Notes: generated from the letters alone by a model not told the origin. 64,000 bases of DNA from Acinetobacter piscicola (GCF_002233755.1 NZ_KZ268706.1:1-64000), one strand, 5' to 3'. Numbered from the stretch's first letter, positions 18,999 to 27,734 are shown. Numbers and translations: made by a program.

Positions 18999-19156
18999 TT
19001 CTAAATAACATTTAAAATACAATAGATTAAATACAAGTTTAAGCACCCTTTAACCACTTATCTAAGGTCAATGACTTTGTCAGCTTTGACATAGTTTTTT
19101 ATTTTTTTGCATGTCAGGATGTTGCTATACCAATACAAAAAACAGGGTACGACGGA

Positions 19157-20452
19157 ATGACAAACATGGTCAATAAAGCTCAGGGGTTGGGCTTAAACTT
19201 AATAACAAAAATTGCAGGTAGCGACTTACTTGATCAATTTAAACTTCGAAAATTTGTCGAAAAATCACTTTATCAAGGCTCTAAAGCTGGTTTTAAAACA
19301 CTCACTGCAACTCAAAAAGCATTCAAATCAGATTCTAATGTATCAAAACAGCGTTTACCCAATCAGTCGAAATCATTATTTGACTTAAGCTTAACTGAAG
19401 AACAACAAATGACCGTAGATGCAATGGATCAATTTGCATCCGAAGTTCTCTATCCTCTTGCTCACCAAGCAGATCATGATGAAAAATTCCCAATTCAGCT
19501 TTGGCAATACAGTACCGATCTGGGTCTAAATTACTATGCACTTCCTGAAGCTTTAGGTGGAGTGGCTTCAGAAAAAAACATTGTAAGTAACATTCTCATT
19601 GCAGAACGTTTAGCTAAAGGTGATTTTTCACTTGCAGCAGGTTTGCTTTCAACATTTAGCGTAATTAACGCGATCACTCAATGGGGTTCAGAAGAGATTC
19701 AGGCAACTTATTTACCAAGCTTTGCAAATGACACTGAAATTCAAGCCAGTTTTGCAGTACAAGAAGCGACTGCTGCATTTAACCCTATGAAATTAAAAAC
19801 CAAAGCTATTTCAAATCATGGACAGTTAAGCATTACAGGTGAAAAAACCTTAGTCATGCTCGGTGAAACAGCCGATGTATTCTTAGTCAGTGCTGATTTT
19901 AATGGTAAAGCCGATGTTTTTGTCGTAAATCGTGATCAAAGCATTACTGTACAAAAATCATCTGCAATGGGACTTAAGGCAACAGAAACAGTAACTTTAA
20001 AATTTGACAATAGCCCTGCGCAACGTCTTGGTGATGAAGACTTTAATTACCCTGCTTTCCTTGATTTAGGTAATTTAATGTGGTGTGCAATGGCTGTCGG
20101 GACATGTGAAGCTGCGAAAGAATATTGCATTCAATACGCCAATGAACGCACTGCATTTGGTGAGCCTATTTCACATCGTCAAAGTGTTGCATTCATGATT
20201 GCAGATATGGCGATTGAAATTGAAGCCATGCGCATGTTGACACTCAATGCAGCAAGCCTTGCCGAGGCTGGGCAACCTTTCCATCGAGAAGCTTATTTAG
20301 CACGTTTATTGTGTGCTGAAAAAACCATGAAAATCGGTACTGACGGTGTGCAAATTTTAGGGGGTCATGGCTTTACCAAAGAACACCCTGCTGAACGTTG
20401 GTATCGTGATTTACGTGCTACAGCCATTTTACATTCAGGCTTACATGCTTAA
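19157..20452 (+). CDS. Acyl-CoA dehydrogenase family protein (first of pair)
   Basis: A 431-residue FAD enzyme with an unusual N-terminal extension of about 75 residues before the standard fold begins at LFDLSLTEEQQMTVDAMDQF. Family features include QASFAVQEATAAF (FAD/substrate loop), the segment YANERTAFGEPISHRQSVAF and the C-terminal QILGGHGFTKEHPAERWYRD. No canonical active-site Glu was assigned. It lies 35 bases before a second dehydrogenase and is probably co-transcribed with it. Chain-length specificity cannot be read from sequence. It probably belongs to fatty acid or related acyl-CoA breakdown. Confidence 0.88.
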   Translation: MTNMVNKAQGLGLNLITKIAGSDLLDQFKLRKFVEKSLYQGSKAGFKTLTATQKAFKSDSNVSKQRLPNQSKSLFDLSLTEEQQMTVDAMDQFASEVLYPLAHQADHDEKFPIQLWQYSTDLGLNYYALPEALGGVASEKNIVSNILIAERLAKGDFSLAAGLLSTFSVINAITQWGSEEIQATYLPSFANDTEIQASFAVQEATAAFNPMKLKTKAISNHGQLSITGEKTLVMLGETADVFLVSADFNGKADVFVVNRDQSITVQKSSAMGLKATETVTLKFDNSPAQRLGDEDFNYPAFLDLGNLMWCAMAVGTCEAAKEYCIQYANERTAFGEPISHRQSVAFMIADMAIEIEAMRMLTLNAASLAEAGQPFHREAYLARLLCAEKTMKIGTDGVQILGGHGFTKEHPAERWYRDLRATAILHSGLHA

Positions 20453-20487
20453 TTTGAAAAAAATGAACAGATAATAGGATAACAATC

Positions 20488-21687
20488 ATGAATTTACAAA
20501 ATCCAAAAAAATTCAAAGTACTTTTAGATCAAGCACATGAAACAGCACTCAATGTACTTCGTCCAATTTCACGTAAATATGACAAAGCTGAACATGCCTA
20601 TCCAAAAGAATTAGACATGTTGGCATCACTACTTGATGGTATGAATGATGGTGGCGAAGGTTTAAATGCAGGTGCTGCTGTAAATGTGCGTGGTGATGTT
20701 CAAGTGGGCAATAAAAATGGTGTAAATATGAGTACTGCGCTAAGCATCATTGAGATGTGCTATGGCGATACAGGCTTACTCCTATCCATGCCACGTCAAG
20801 GTTTAGGGAACTCCGCAATTGCCGCTGTAGCCAATGATGAACAACTTGAGCGCTTTAAAAGTACATGGGCTGCGATGGCAATCACTGAGCCAGGTTGTGG
20901 TTCTGATTCTGCTGCAATTCGTACCACAGCAACTCAAGATGGTGATGACTATATTCTCAATGGTGAAAAGATTTTTGTGACTTCAGGTGAACGTGCCGAT
21001 TCAGTTGTTGTTTGGGCAACTTTAGATAAAAAACTCGGTCGTGCCGCGATTAAATCTTTTGTAGTACCCAAAGGTACACCAGGCATGAAAGTTGAAAGGC
21101 TTGAACATAAATTGGGGATCAAAGCTTCTGATACTGCTGCAATCAGTTTTATTGACTGTCGTGTGCCTGCTGCAAACTTATTGGGGAATGCTGAAATTGA
21201 TGTAGCCAAAGGCTTTGCGGGTGTTATGGAAACTTTTGATAATACCCGCCCTTTAGTTGCTGCAATGGCTGTAGGTTGTGCTAAAGCATCATTAGAACGT
21301 ATTAAAGAAATTTTTAAAGATGAACTTGACCCAAACTACGCAACACCTTATTTGCAAACATCAAATATCGCAGCGCAAATTTATCGTATGGAGGCTGAAT
21401 GGGAAGCTGCTCGTCTGCTCACCATAAAGGCAACATGGATGGCAGATAACAGAAAGCCTAATTCGCGTGAAGCGTCTATTGCCAAAGCTAAAGCTGGGCG
21501 AATTGGCAATGAAATTACTTTAAAATGTGTCGAATTAGCAGCAAGTCTAGGTTATAACGAAACGGAGTTACTAGAGAAATGGGCACGTGATTCTAAAATT
21601 CTTGATATTTTTGAAGGTACACAACAAATTCAACAATTGATTATTGCACGTCGTGAGTTAGGAAAATCATCGAGTGAATTGAAGTAG
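20488..21687 (+). CDS. Acyl-CoA dehydrogenase family protein (second of pair)
   Basis: A 399-residue acyl-CoA dehydrogenase. It has the FAD loop AITEPGCGSDSAAIRTTA, the signature GEKIFVTSGERAD, and a C-terminal DIFEGTQQIQQLIIARRELG with the FEGT motif and a Glu in the usual catalytic region. It follows its paralog by 35 bases. The two may form separate oligomers or a heteromer. The regulator at 24696 is not adjacent. Confidence 0.9.
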   Translation: MNLQNPKKFKVLLDQAHETALNVLRPISRKYDKAEHAYPKELDMLASLLDGMNDGGEGLNAGAAVNVRGDVQVGNKNGVNMSTALSIIEMCYGDTGLLLSMPRQGLGNSAIAAVANDEQLERFKSTWAAMAITEPGCGSDSAAIRTTATQDGDDYILNGEKIFVTSGERADSVVVWATLDKKLGRAAIKSFVVPKGTPGMKVERLEHKLGIKASDTAAISFIDCRVPAANLLGNAEIDVAKGFAGVMETFDNTRPLVAAMAVGCAKASLERIKEIFKDELDPNYATPYLQTSNIAAQIYRMEAEWEAARLLTIKATWMADNRKPNSREASIAKAKAGRIGNEITLKCVELAASLGYNETELLEKWARDSKILDIFEGTQQIQQLIIARRELGKSSSELK

Positions 21688-21838
21688 CTATTTTTTAGCT
21701 TCTATTATCATTTGTCTTGTGGAACCATGCTCTTTGTTCCACAGGGAAAAGAGATTTTTAATGTATCAATGATTTGAGAATGAATCTCCGCACATCATTG
21801 ATAACTTTTTAATCAGTTAAATTTAATATCGAACACAA

Positions 21839-21877
21839 GAGATGAATTTTTTGCTATAAAAATTCATCTCTTTTTTA
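21839..21877 (+). terminator. Intrinsic terminator upstream of the GNAT gene
   Basis: Thirteen-base-pair stem GAGATGAATTTTT / AAAAATTCATCTC with loop TGCTAT and six T residues. It lies about 150 bases after the acyl-CoA dehydrogenase pair and just before the GNAT gene, insulating the two. Confidence 0.85.
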
Positions 21878-21897
21878 ATTCTAAGATTGATTATTGA

Positions 21898-22386
21898 ATG
21901 TTTAAAATTAGGCCTATTCAAGCCAAGGATAATGCTGCAATTGCTCAAATTATTCGTGATGTTTCACAAGAGTTTGGTTTAGCACCTGAGTCAGGTTTTG
22001 CCGTTGCCGACCCGATTTTAGACAATTTATATACAGTCTATGATCAAACTCATGCAAGGTACTGGGTTATTGAAGATGAAACTGGCCAAATTCATGGTGG
22101 CGGCGGTCTTTCACCATTAAACGATGATGATTCTATTCTCGAAATTCAAAAAATGTATTTTACATCTGCAATACGTGGCCTTGGTTTTGCGAAACAGATT
22201 CTTGAAAAAAGTTTTGAGTTTGCTCAACAGCAAGGTTTTCAGTCATGTTATTTAGAAACCACTAAAGAACTTTGGCAAGCGGTCAAGCTTTATGAAAAAT
22301 TAGGTTTTGAGCATCTTTCGCAGCCCAAAGGGAATACTGGACATAGCCATGCTTGTGAGATTTGGATGTTAAAAACGATTAAATAA
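21898..22386 (+). CDS. GNAT-family N-acetyltransferase
   Basis: A 162-residue acetyltransferase. The acetyl-CoA binding motif A is seen as KMYFTSAIRGLGFAKQIL (R-x-x-G-x-G/A type), followed by YEKLGFE in the C-terminal motif. The substrate is unknown. The start is close behind a terminator and lacks a good ribosome binding site, so a leaderless transcript is possible. Confidence 0.85.
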   Translation: MFKIRPIQAKDNAAIAQIIRDVSQEFGLAPESGFAVADPILDNLYTVYDQTHARYWVIEDETGQIHGGGGLSPLNDDDSILEIQKMYFTSAIRGLGFAKQILEKSFEFAQQQGFQSCYLETTKELWQAVKLYEKLGFEHLSQPKGNTGHSHACEIWMLKTIK

Positions 22387-22468
22387 AACACTATTTTCAA
22401 TTTAGGATATTCTTAAATTTCAATTATATTAATTGTGTTCATTCAGAAAATATCAGAAAGAGAATCAT

Positions 22469-22807
22469 ATGTTTATTGCCGTATATCGTTTTCAGATACA
22501 TGCAGGAATGGAAGCTGATTTTATACAGGCATGGAAAGTACGCACCGAAGGCATTTATCTTTTACTAGGATCACTAGGTTCACGACTTCATAAAGATACT
22601 AAAACGGGCGATTATATTGGCTATGCACAATGGCCTACACAGGAACATTGGGAAAATGTTCAATTTGATCGACTGAACGCGGACACTTATCCTGATTATA
22701 AAAAAGCGGGAGAAATTATGAAGAAAACAATTCAGCATTCTGAAACAGTTTTAGAACTCGAAGTTGAAGCTGATTATCTACATAAATTTCCCTTTGCATT
22801 TGTTTAG
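22469..22807 (+). CDS. Antibiotic biosynthesis monooxygenase-like (ABM fold) protein
   Basis: A 112-residue protein of dimeric alpha/beta-barrel type, with MFIAVYRFQIHAGMEADFIQAW as the first strand and helix and YIGYAQWPTQEHW as the conserved core. The start at 22469 is preferred over an upstream ATG at 22433. Members range from monooxygenases to haem- or quinone-related proteins, so the activity is open. Confidence 0.65.
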   Translation: MFIAVYRFQIHAGMEADFIQAWKVRTEGIYLLLGSLGSRLHKDTKTGDYIGYAQWPTQEHWENVQFDRLNADTYPDYKKAGEIMKKTIQHSETVLELEVEADYLHKFPFAFV

Positions 22808-22871
22808 ATCAGAAATATATGTGTTTTCTTCATCAATAATGATGAGATAAAAATAACCTTATGGACATGAT

Positions 22872-23726
22872 ATGCATCAACTCATTCACTTATTACAACC
22901 ACTGCGTTTAACAGAAATTGTGGATATTGGTGCAAATCCAATCGATGGAGATCCGCCCTATAAAACACTTTTACAATCAAAATTGTGCAGAGTCACAGGT
23001 TTTGAACCTCAAGTAGAAGCTTTAGCAACGCTCAATCAACAAAAAAGTGAATTAGAACAGTATCTCCCCTACGCCATTGGCGATGGAAATACTCATACTT
23101 TAAAAATTTGCCAATATTCGGGTATGACCAGTTTACTTGAGCCAAATCAGAACACCTTAGACAATTTTGTCGCATTAAAAACAAATGCAACTGTCTTAGA
23201 AAGAATTTCTATCCCAACAAGCCAGTTAGATGATATTCAAGAAATACAACAGCTTGATTTTCTAAAAATCGATATACAAGGTACAGAACTTTCCGTTTTC
23301 CGATCAGGCAGAGAAAAACTCAACAATGCTGTTGCTATACAAACTGAAATATCCTTTGTGACGATTTATGAAAATCAGCCAAGTTTTGGAGAAATTGATA
23401 TTGAACTGCGAAATCAGGGATTTATACCGCATTGTTTTGCAGCCATAAAAAAGTGGCCAATCGCACCTTTCACATATGAAAATGAGCCTTTACAGGCTGT
23501 TAATCAATTACTTGAAGCCGATATTGTTTACGTTCGAGATTTTACGCAACCACAAAATATCAGCGATGAACAATTAAAGCATCTTGCATTGATTGCCCAC
23601 TGTTGTTATCAATCCTTTGATTTAACTTTACGCTGTATAGATCTATTGGAACAACGTGCTGCATTACCTGCTCATTCGCAACAAGTTTATGTCAACATGT
23701 TGAATAGTTCACGTCATATAACTTGA
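22872..23726 (+). CDS. FkbM-family methyltransferase
   Basis: A 284-residue protein with an early SAM-site strand (EIVDIGANPIDGDPP), the FkbM hallmark LDFLKIDIQGTELSVFRSG and VAIQTEISFVTIYENQPSFGEI. FkbM enzymes O-methylate sugars or secondary metabolites. No glycan cluster surrounds it, so the substrate cannot be assigned. Confidence 0.85.
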   Translation: MHQLIHLLQPLRLTEIVDIGANPIDGDPPYKTLLQSKLCRVTGFEPQVEALATLNQQKSELEQYLPYAIGDGNTHTLKICQYSGMTSLLEPNQNTLDNFVALKTNATVLERISIPTSQLDDIQEIQQLDFLKIDIQGTELSVFRSGREKLNNAVAIQTEISFVTIYENQPSFGEIDIELRNQGFIPHCFAAIKKWPIAPFTYENEPLQAVNQLLEADIVYVRDFTQPQNISDEQLKHLALIAHCCYQSFDLTLRCIDLLEQRAALPAHSQQVYVNMLNSSRHIT

Positions 23727-24091
23727 TTTTAAAGCTCAATTTTAATGATTTTTTACAATGATATCGCTGATGAATTAATTCATTGAATAGATATTTTACA
23801 AAAGGCAAAAAACGATCGAAATTAATATTGAAAAGTCCCTTCTCTTGCGCCATATAGTTCAGGGAGATGGTTAGGATGAGGGAAATTTATCATATAAATC
23901 CTCACCCTAACCCTCTCCTTTAAAAGGAGAGGGAACTTCAATTATAAATAAATGTTCATCACAATTCGACTTACACAAGAAGTCTAGTAGATAAAAACTT
24001 TAATTTTTTATCAGACTAAGGTTCTGTTATGAAATCGTATTTAAAGTAATATATTTGTACGTTGTGCCAAAAATAGAGGAAAATTTAGATC
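23727..24091. repeat. Intergenic REP-like inverted repeats
   Basis: Within this 365-base gap, 23868-23940 carries nested inverted repeats. One arm near 23871 (AGATGGTTAGGATGAGGGA) is partly complementary to TCCTCACCCTAACCCTCTCC at about 23900-23920, and this is followed by the short palindrome CCTCTCCTTTTAAAGGAGAGG. This looks like a dispersed extragenic palindrome and is similar in style to 56884-56966. The rest is plain AT-rich DNA upstream of the MaoC gene. Confidence 0.5.
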
Positions 24092-24541
24092 ATGTTGTAT
24101 TTAGAAGATATCAATATCGGCGATCGTTTCACCAGTCGTGAATATGAAATGACGCTTGAAGAAATTTTAGAATTTGCTAACAAATATGACCCTCAAGTTT
24201 TCCATACCGATGTAGAAAAAGCCAAAGATCACCCTATTTTCAAAGGATTGGCAGCCAGTGGATGGCACACCTCTGCGGTAACAATGCGTCTTTGGACGGA
24301 ATGCTTCCCTGTTGCCTATGGATTAATTGGTTCTGAATCAAGTTTAAGATGGCCAAAAGCAACCCGTGTTGGCGATAAAATACATGTTGAAGTTGAAATT
24401 GTTTCTATTACGCCATCAAGAACTAAAAATGATCGTGCTATTGTGACTTATGTAACGCAAGCCAAAAATCAGCACGATGATGTTTTATTGATTTCAACCA
24501 CCAAAATAGTGGTATTTAAACGTGATTTTGATGCTCATTAA
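24092..24541 (+). CDS. MaoC-like hot-dog dehydratase
   Basis: A 149-residue single hot-dog domain protein. The motif QVFHTDVEKAKDHPIFKGL followed by ASGWHTSAVTMRL is typical of MaoC/(R)-specific enoyl-CoA hydratases, with catalytic Asp and His in the first segment. It probably hydrates enoyl-CoA esters in fatty acid or PHA metabolism. It is a single gene and its start has a GAGGA site. Confidence 0.85.
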   Translation: MLYLEDINIGDRFTSREYEMTLEEILEFANKYDPQVFHTDVEKAKDHPIFKGLAASGWHTSAVTMRLWTECFPVAYGLIGSESSLRWPKATRVGDKIHVEVEIVSITPSRTKNDRAIVTYVTQAKNQHDDVLLISTTKIVVFKRDFDAH

Positions 24542-24695
24542 TTCTCAATTTGTCTTACAATATTGAGTATTTTTTACATATTCCATGACAATATATTTAG
24601 GGTTTGTAGACATTTTATCAATAGCCTGCGATGTAGGCCAAAATTAAACAAACAAGGAATGAAGTAAAGCACATGTTGAGAGCAACGGATAGCAA

Positions 24696-25727
24696 ATGAA
24701 GACAGTCTCAGGTCGCCAAGATCAGGGAATTCCTGGTGTATATGGACTATTAGTATTAGATATTGTTTCTCGCTGGGGTTATAGCGCAGAAACGCTTTTT
24801 GCACCTTTTAATTTTACCAGTGAGCAATTGGCAGAACCTGAGTGTCGAATTCCGACGCCCCTTGCCAATGAATTAGTTAAACATGCATTAAAATTAACAG
24901 GTGAAACGACCCTTGGTTACCACTTGGGTACGCAAATGCGTATTTCGATTCACGGTTTTATCGGCTATGCCATTATGACGGCGCATGATATTACCGATGC
25001 CTTGGTACTCGCGAACCGTTTTATCCAGTTACGCATGCCTTTTTTACAATTGTATTTCTCTACTTTTGGAGAAAAAGCAACATTACAATTGCAATGTGAT
25101 ATTGATATTGAACCTTTACGTACTGAAATCGTGATGGGTCTTACCTTCGGTATTATGACCATGGCAAAGGCTTTAACAGGTATTGAAAGCTTACATGGTG
25201 ATATCGATTTTGATTTTCCAAAACCAGAAGGTTTTGATAAATATATAGAAAAATTAGCAACTCGTTACAACATGAGTTTTGACCAACCTCACCTCATTGC
25301 AAGTTTTGATAAAGCATATTTAGGTTTGAAAATGGTCAATGCAGATCCTATTGCCAGTCAAATTGCAATTAACCAATGTGAAGCAGAGCTTTCTGCGTTG
25401 GGTGAAAGACGTCGTTTAGCGATGCGTGTTCGTGATATTTTGACCCATTCAGAACAGCATTATTTAAGTATTGAGAATGTCGCCGACCGACTACATATGT
25501 CAGATCGAACCCTCAAAAGACAGCTAGCTGCTGAGGGAACATCTTTTTCAACATTGGTCGATGAAGTCCGCTATCGTCATGCGACATCGCTACTTTCAAG
25601 AACAGATTATACGCTTGAGCAAATCGCAGATGAATTGGGTTATAGCGATGTTGCGAACTTCAGTCGCGCTTTCAAGCGTTGGAGTGGTCGTAGTCCAAGC
25701 AGTTGGCGTAAAGATCCATATTTATAA
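24696..25727 (+). CDS. AraC-family transcriptional regulator
   Basis: A 343-residue regulator with an N-terminal arabinose-binding-like ligand domain of the OruR/ArgR type (about residues 20-210). The C-terminal double HTH runs from LSIENVADRLHMSDRTLKRQL to YTLEQIADELGYSDVANFSRAFKRWSGRSPSSWR. It is probably an activator answering to a small metabolite. The neighbouring MaoC gene is a possible target, by proximity only. Confidence 0.88.
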   Translation: MKTVSGRQDQGIPGVYGLLVLDIVSRWGYSAETLFAPFNFTSEQLAEPECRIPTPLANELVKHALKLTGETTLGYHLGTQMRISIHGFIGYAIMTAHDITDALVLANRFIQLRMPFLQLYFSTFGEKATLQLQCDIDIEPLRTEIVMGLTFGIMTMAKALTGIESLHGDIDFDFPKPEGFDKYIEKLATRYNMSFDQPHLIASFDKAYLGLKMVNADPIASQIAINQCEAELSALGERRRLAMRVRDILTHSEQHYLSIENVADRLHMSDRTLKRQLAAEGTSFSTLVDEVRYRHATSLLSRTDYTLEQIADELGYSDVANFSRAFKRWSGRSPSSWRKDPYL

Positions 25728-25835
25728 GCATTATTTGCTTGAATGAATAAGGTTATCAGTATCTCTGCTTTTTGTTTTAACTGAAAAACCTGTATAACGC
25801 TTAGCAAAAAGAAATTGTCATATTAAGGAGTCATT

Positions 25836-26210
25836 ATGAATCATCCTTCAGATTTGAAGTATGCAAATACACATGAATGGGTAAAAATTGAAGGTGATCT
25901 TGTGATTACTGGTATTTCAGATCATGCCCAAGATGCATTAGGTGATTTAGTTTATGTGGAAATGCCAGAAGTTGGCAGCCATGTAACTGCAGGCGTTCAA
26001 GCTGGTGTGGTTGAATCTGTTAAAACTGCATCGGATATTCATGCACCTGTTTCAGGCGAAGTGGTTGAAATCAATACAGCTTTAGAAGATGATCCCGATT
26101 TTGTAAATGATGACCCGTACGGTAAAGGTTGGATTTATAAAATCAAACCTGACAATATTGCAGATGTTGAAAAATTGCTCAGCAATACTGAATACGAAGC
26201 AGGTTTATAA
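25836..26210 (+). CDS. gcvH: Glycine cleavage system H protein
   Basis: A 124-residue lipoyl carrier. The lipoylation loop is [20 protein letters not shown] with Lys63 as the attachment site. The length is standard. An AAGGAG site precedes the start. No gcvT or gcvP is next to it, and no glycine riboswitch lies upstream. It may serve with distant gcv genes or as a lipoyl relay. A terminator shared with the convergent DAHP synthase gene follows. Confidence 0.95.
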   Translation: MNHPSDLKYANTHEWVKIEGDLVITGISDHAQDALGDLVYVEMPEVGSHVTAGVQAGVVESVKTASDIHAPVSGEVVEINTALEDDPDFVNDDPYGKGWIYKIKPDNIADVEKLLSNTEYEAGL

Positions 26211-26245
26211 TCTGTTATTCAACATTAACAGTGATTTAAAAACAT

Positions 26246-26275
26246 AAAAAAGATCAGACTCATCTGATCTTTTTT
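26246..26275. terminator. Bidirectional terminator between gcvH and DAHP synthase gene
   Basis: Stem AGATCAGA / TCTGATCT with loop CTCA, flanked by A and T runs on the two sides, so it can end both convergent transcripts. Confidence 0.9.
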
Positions 26276-26291
26276 ATGTAAAATTTTCAAA

Positions 26292-27347
26292 CTAGGCTGT
26301 GCGTAATAACGGTTTAACGGATAATTGTTCAGCAATATTCAACAACAAATGTTCGGTTTTATCCCATCCTAAACAACCATCAGTTACAGACTGACCATAG
26401 GTCATATCACATGAAATCTTTTGATTTCCATCCAGTAAATGACTCTCCAACATTACACCACGTACCTGTGTCATGTGTCTTTCCGCAATAATTTGTTGTA
26501 AAACCAAAGGTTGTTTGAGTGGGTCTTTCGCACTATTACCATGACTACAATCTATCACTAAAGCTGGTAAATGACCTTGATATTGATCACGAATGTGCTG
26601 AATTGATTGAGCATCATAATTACGACCATGGTTTGCACCACGTAAAATTAAATGGGGTAAAGGATTCCCCTGACTTTGCAAAATACATGGATTACCTTTT
26701 TGACTCATTGCCAAAAATTGATGCGCATGGCTTGCAGACTGAATTGCATCCAATGCAATTTGAATTGAGCCATCTGTACCATTTTTGAAGCCGATGCTGA
26801 AAGGCATATGACTTGAAATTTCACGATGAATCTGAGATTCGCTAGTACGTGCACCAATTGCACCCCAAGCCAATAAATCATCAAAATAAGCTGTAGCCAT
26901 CGGACTTAAAATTTCACTGGCAATAGGCAGACCCATTTCAATAATATTTAAATAAAGTTGGCGTGATTTTTCTAAGCCAAGTTGCATATTTGATGAACCA
27001 TCAAGATTTGGGTCATATAAAAAACCTTTCCAACCAATTGTAGTACGTGGCTTTTCAATATATGCACGCATCACTAAAAAAATTTGATCTGAGATTTTAC
27101 TTTGTATGTGTTTTAATTTTTCTGCATATTCGAGTGCTGCTTTTTCATCATGAATTGAACATGGTCCAGCAATGACCAGTAAACGAGGGTCTGTGCCATC
27201 AAGTATATTTTGTATGGTTTGGCGTTGTTCTGCGATTTGAATCGCCAGTGTATGGTTTAATGGAAATTTTCTTTTTAAATCATATGGTAAACTGAGTTCA
27301 ATCTCTTGACTTTGATTTTGTTGTAAAGCGATATTTAAAGCATTCAT
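26292..27347 (-). CDS. aroG: 3-deoxy-7-phosphoheptulonate (DAHP) synthase
   Basis: A 351-residue class I (AroF/G/H-type) enzyme that condenses phosphoenolpyruvate and erythrose-4-phosphate, committing carbon to aromatic amino acids. Signatures are LLVIAGPCSIHD, IGARTSESQIHRE and VIDCSHGNSAKDP. Which isozyme it is (Phe-, Tyr- or Trp-inhibited) cannot be told from sequence, so the symbol is tentative. The start has an AAAGGAAT site. The roughly 350-base leader upstream holds two aromatic-rich short ORFs and an intrinsic terminator, which strongly suggests control by charged aromatic tRNAs. Confidence 0.93.
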   Translation of the reverse strand: MNALNIALQQNQSQEIELSLPYDLKRKFPLNHTLAIQIAEQRQTIQNILDGTDPRLLVIAGPCSIHDEKAALEYAEKLKHIQSKISDQIFLVMRAYIEKPRTTIGWKGFLYDPNLDGSSNMQLGLEKSRQLYLNIIEMGLPIASEILSPMATAYFDDLLAWGAIGARTSESQIHREISSHMPFSIGFKNGTDGSIQIALDAIQSASHAHQFLAMSQKGNPCILQSQGNPLPHLILRGANHGRNYDAQSIQHIRDQYQGHLPALVIDCSHGNSAKDPLKQPLVLQQIIAERHMTQVRGVMLESHLLDGNQKISCDMTYGQSVTDGCLGWDKTEHLLLNIAEQLSVKPLLRTA

Positions 27348-27360
27348 GATGTATTCCTTT

Positions 27361-27377
27361 GGACTCTTCAGCAGTCC
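27361..27377 (-). promoter_or_regulatory. Leader hairpin just upstream of the DAHP synthase ribosome binding site
   Basis: Stem GGACT / AGTCC with loop GCTGAAG, located 7 bases after the stop of leader ORF 2 and immediately before the AAAGGAA site of aroG. No T run follows, so it is not an intrinsic terminator. It may influence translation start of aroG, depending on where a ribosome sits on leader ORF 2. Confidence 0.4.
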
Positions 27378-27383
27378 TCACTT

Positions 27384-27488
27384 TTATTTGAGCGTATGTG
27401 ATCTATTCGAACGTGGAATCTGATTGTTCATCTGACCAAAATAAAACCAATAAAAGTTGCTAAAATATACGTTATTCAATGTCATCAT
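27384..27488 (-). CDS. Aromatic-rich leader peptide 2 of the DAHP synthase gene
   Basis: A 34-codon ORF starting MMTLNNVYFSNFYWFYFG. Within codons 8-17 there are four Phe, three Tyr and one Trp codons, eight aromatic residues out of ten. A clear GGAG ribosome binding site lies 6 bases upstream of the first ATG. It ends at TAA 36 bases before the aroG start. It sits downstream of the intrinsic terminator and has only a weak hairpin behind it, so it may act through translation or Rho-dependent termination rather than a classical attenuator. Confidence 0.7.
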   Translation of the reverse strand: MMTLNNVYFSNFYWFYFGQMNNQIPRSNRSHTLK

Positions 27489-27536
27489 GATGTTCTCCAA
27501 ATTTCTCAAATCAAACGTTTATAAAGTAAAAGGCAT

Positions 27537-27567
27537 AAAAAAACCTGATCGGTGTTGCCGATCAGGT
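27537..27567 (-). terminator. Attenuator terminator in the DAHP synthase leader
   Basis: Perfect ten-base-pair stem ACCTGATCGG / CCGATCAGGT with loop CAACA, followed on the minus strand by seven T residues. It lies in the 5' leader, 190 bases before the aroG start and 49 bases after leader ORF 1. Upstream TTGCC and GGCAA segments (27582-27586, 27594-27598 and 27611-27615 among them) can pair in alternative ways. One of them, GTTGCC at 27581-27586, can pair with GGCAAC inside the terminator arm and loop. Confidence 0.85.
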
Positions 27568-27615
27568 ATTAACTTTGATGGGCAACTATTTCATTGCCCG
27601 AACGACTTCAGGCAA

Positions 27616-27687
27616 CTATTTAAAGAATTGCCAAAAATAATAAGAAGTAGCGATTACTGGTTGCTTTAACATCTTCATGTCGTTCAT
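27616..27687 (-). CDS. Aromatic-rich leader peptide 1 (attenuator peptide)
   Basis: A 23-residue ORF starting MNDMKMLKQ and ending SYYFWQFFK, with six aromatic codons in a run of seven (Tyr-Tyr-Phe-Trp-Gln-Phe-Phe) just before its stop. Directly after the stop comes a hairpin (TTGCCTGAA / TTCGGGCAA, 27594-27615), then the attenuator terminator. This is the arrangement of ribosome-stalling attenuators such as pheL or trpL. The ribosome binding site is weak and the predicted 5' untranslated part is short. Confidence 0.75.
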   Translation of the reverse strand: MNDMKMLKQPVIATSYYFWQFFK

Positions 27688-27705
27688 AAAATCTGTATTA
27701 AATTT

Positions 27706-27734
27706 ACAATACTCCCTGTTCACAGACTTTACAA
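27706..27734 (-). promoter_or_regulatory. Predicted promoter of the DAHP synthase leader
   Basis: On the minus strand, TTGTAA (27734-27729) and TATTGT (27711-27706) are separated by exactly 17 bases. Each matches four of six sigma-70 consensus positions. The implied transcription start is near 27699, about 12 bases before leader ORF 1. Confidence 0.45.

Noticed and set aside
25730..25835. Possible glycine riboswitch upstream of gcvH
   Set aside because: None of the conserved aptamer segments found at 60108-60314 occur here and the gap is too short.
27457..27669. A 70-codon plus-strand frame opposite the DAHP synthase leader
   Set aside because: It runs across the attenuator hairpin and both leader ORFs on the other strand, with no family resemblance.
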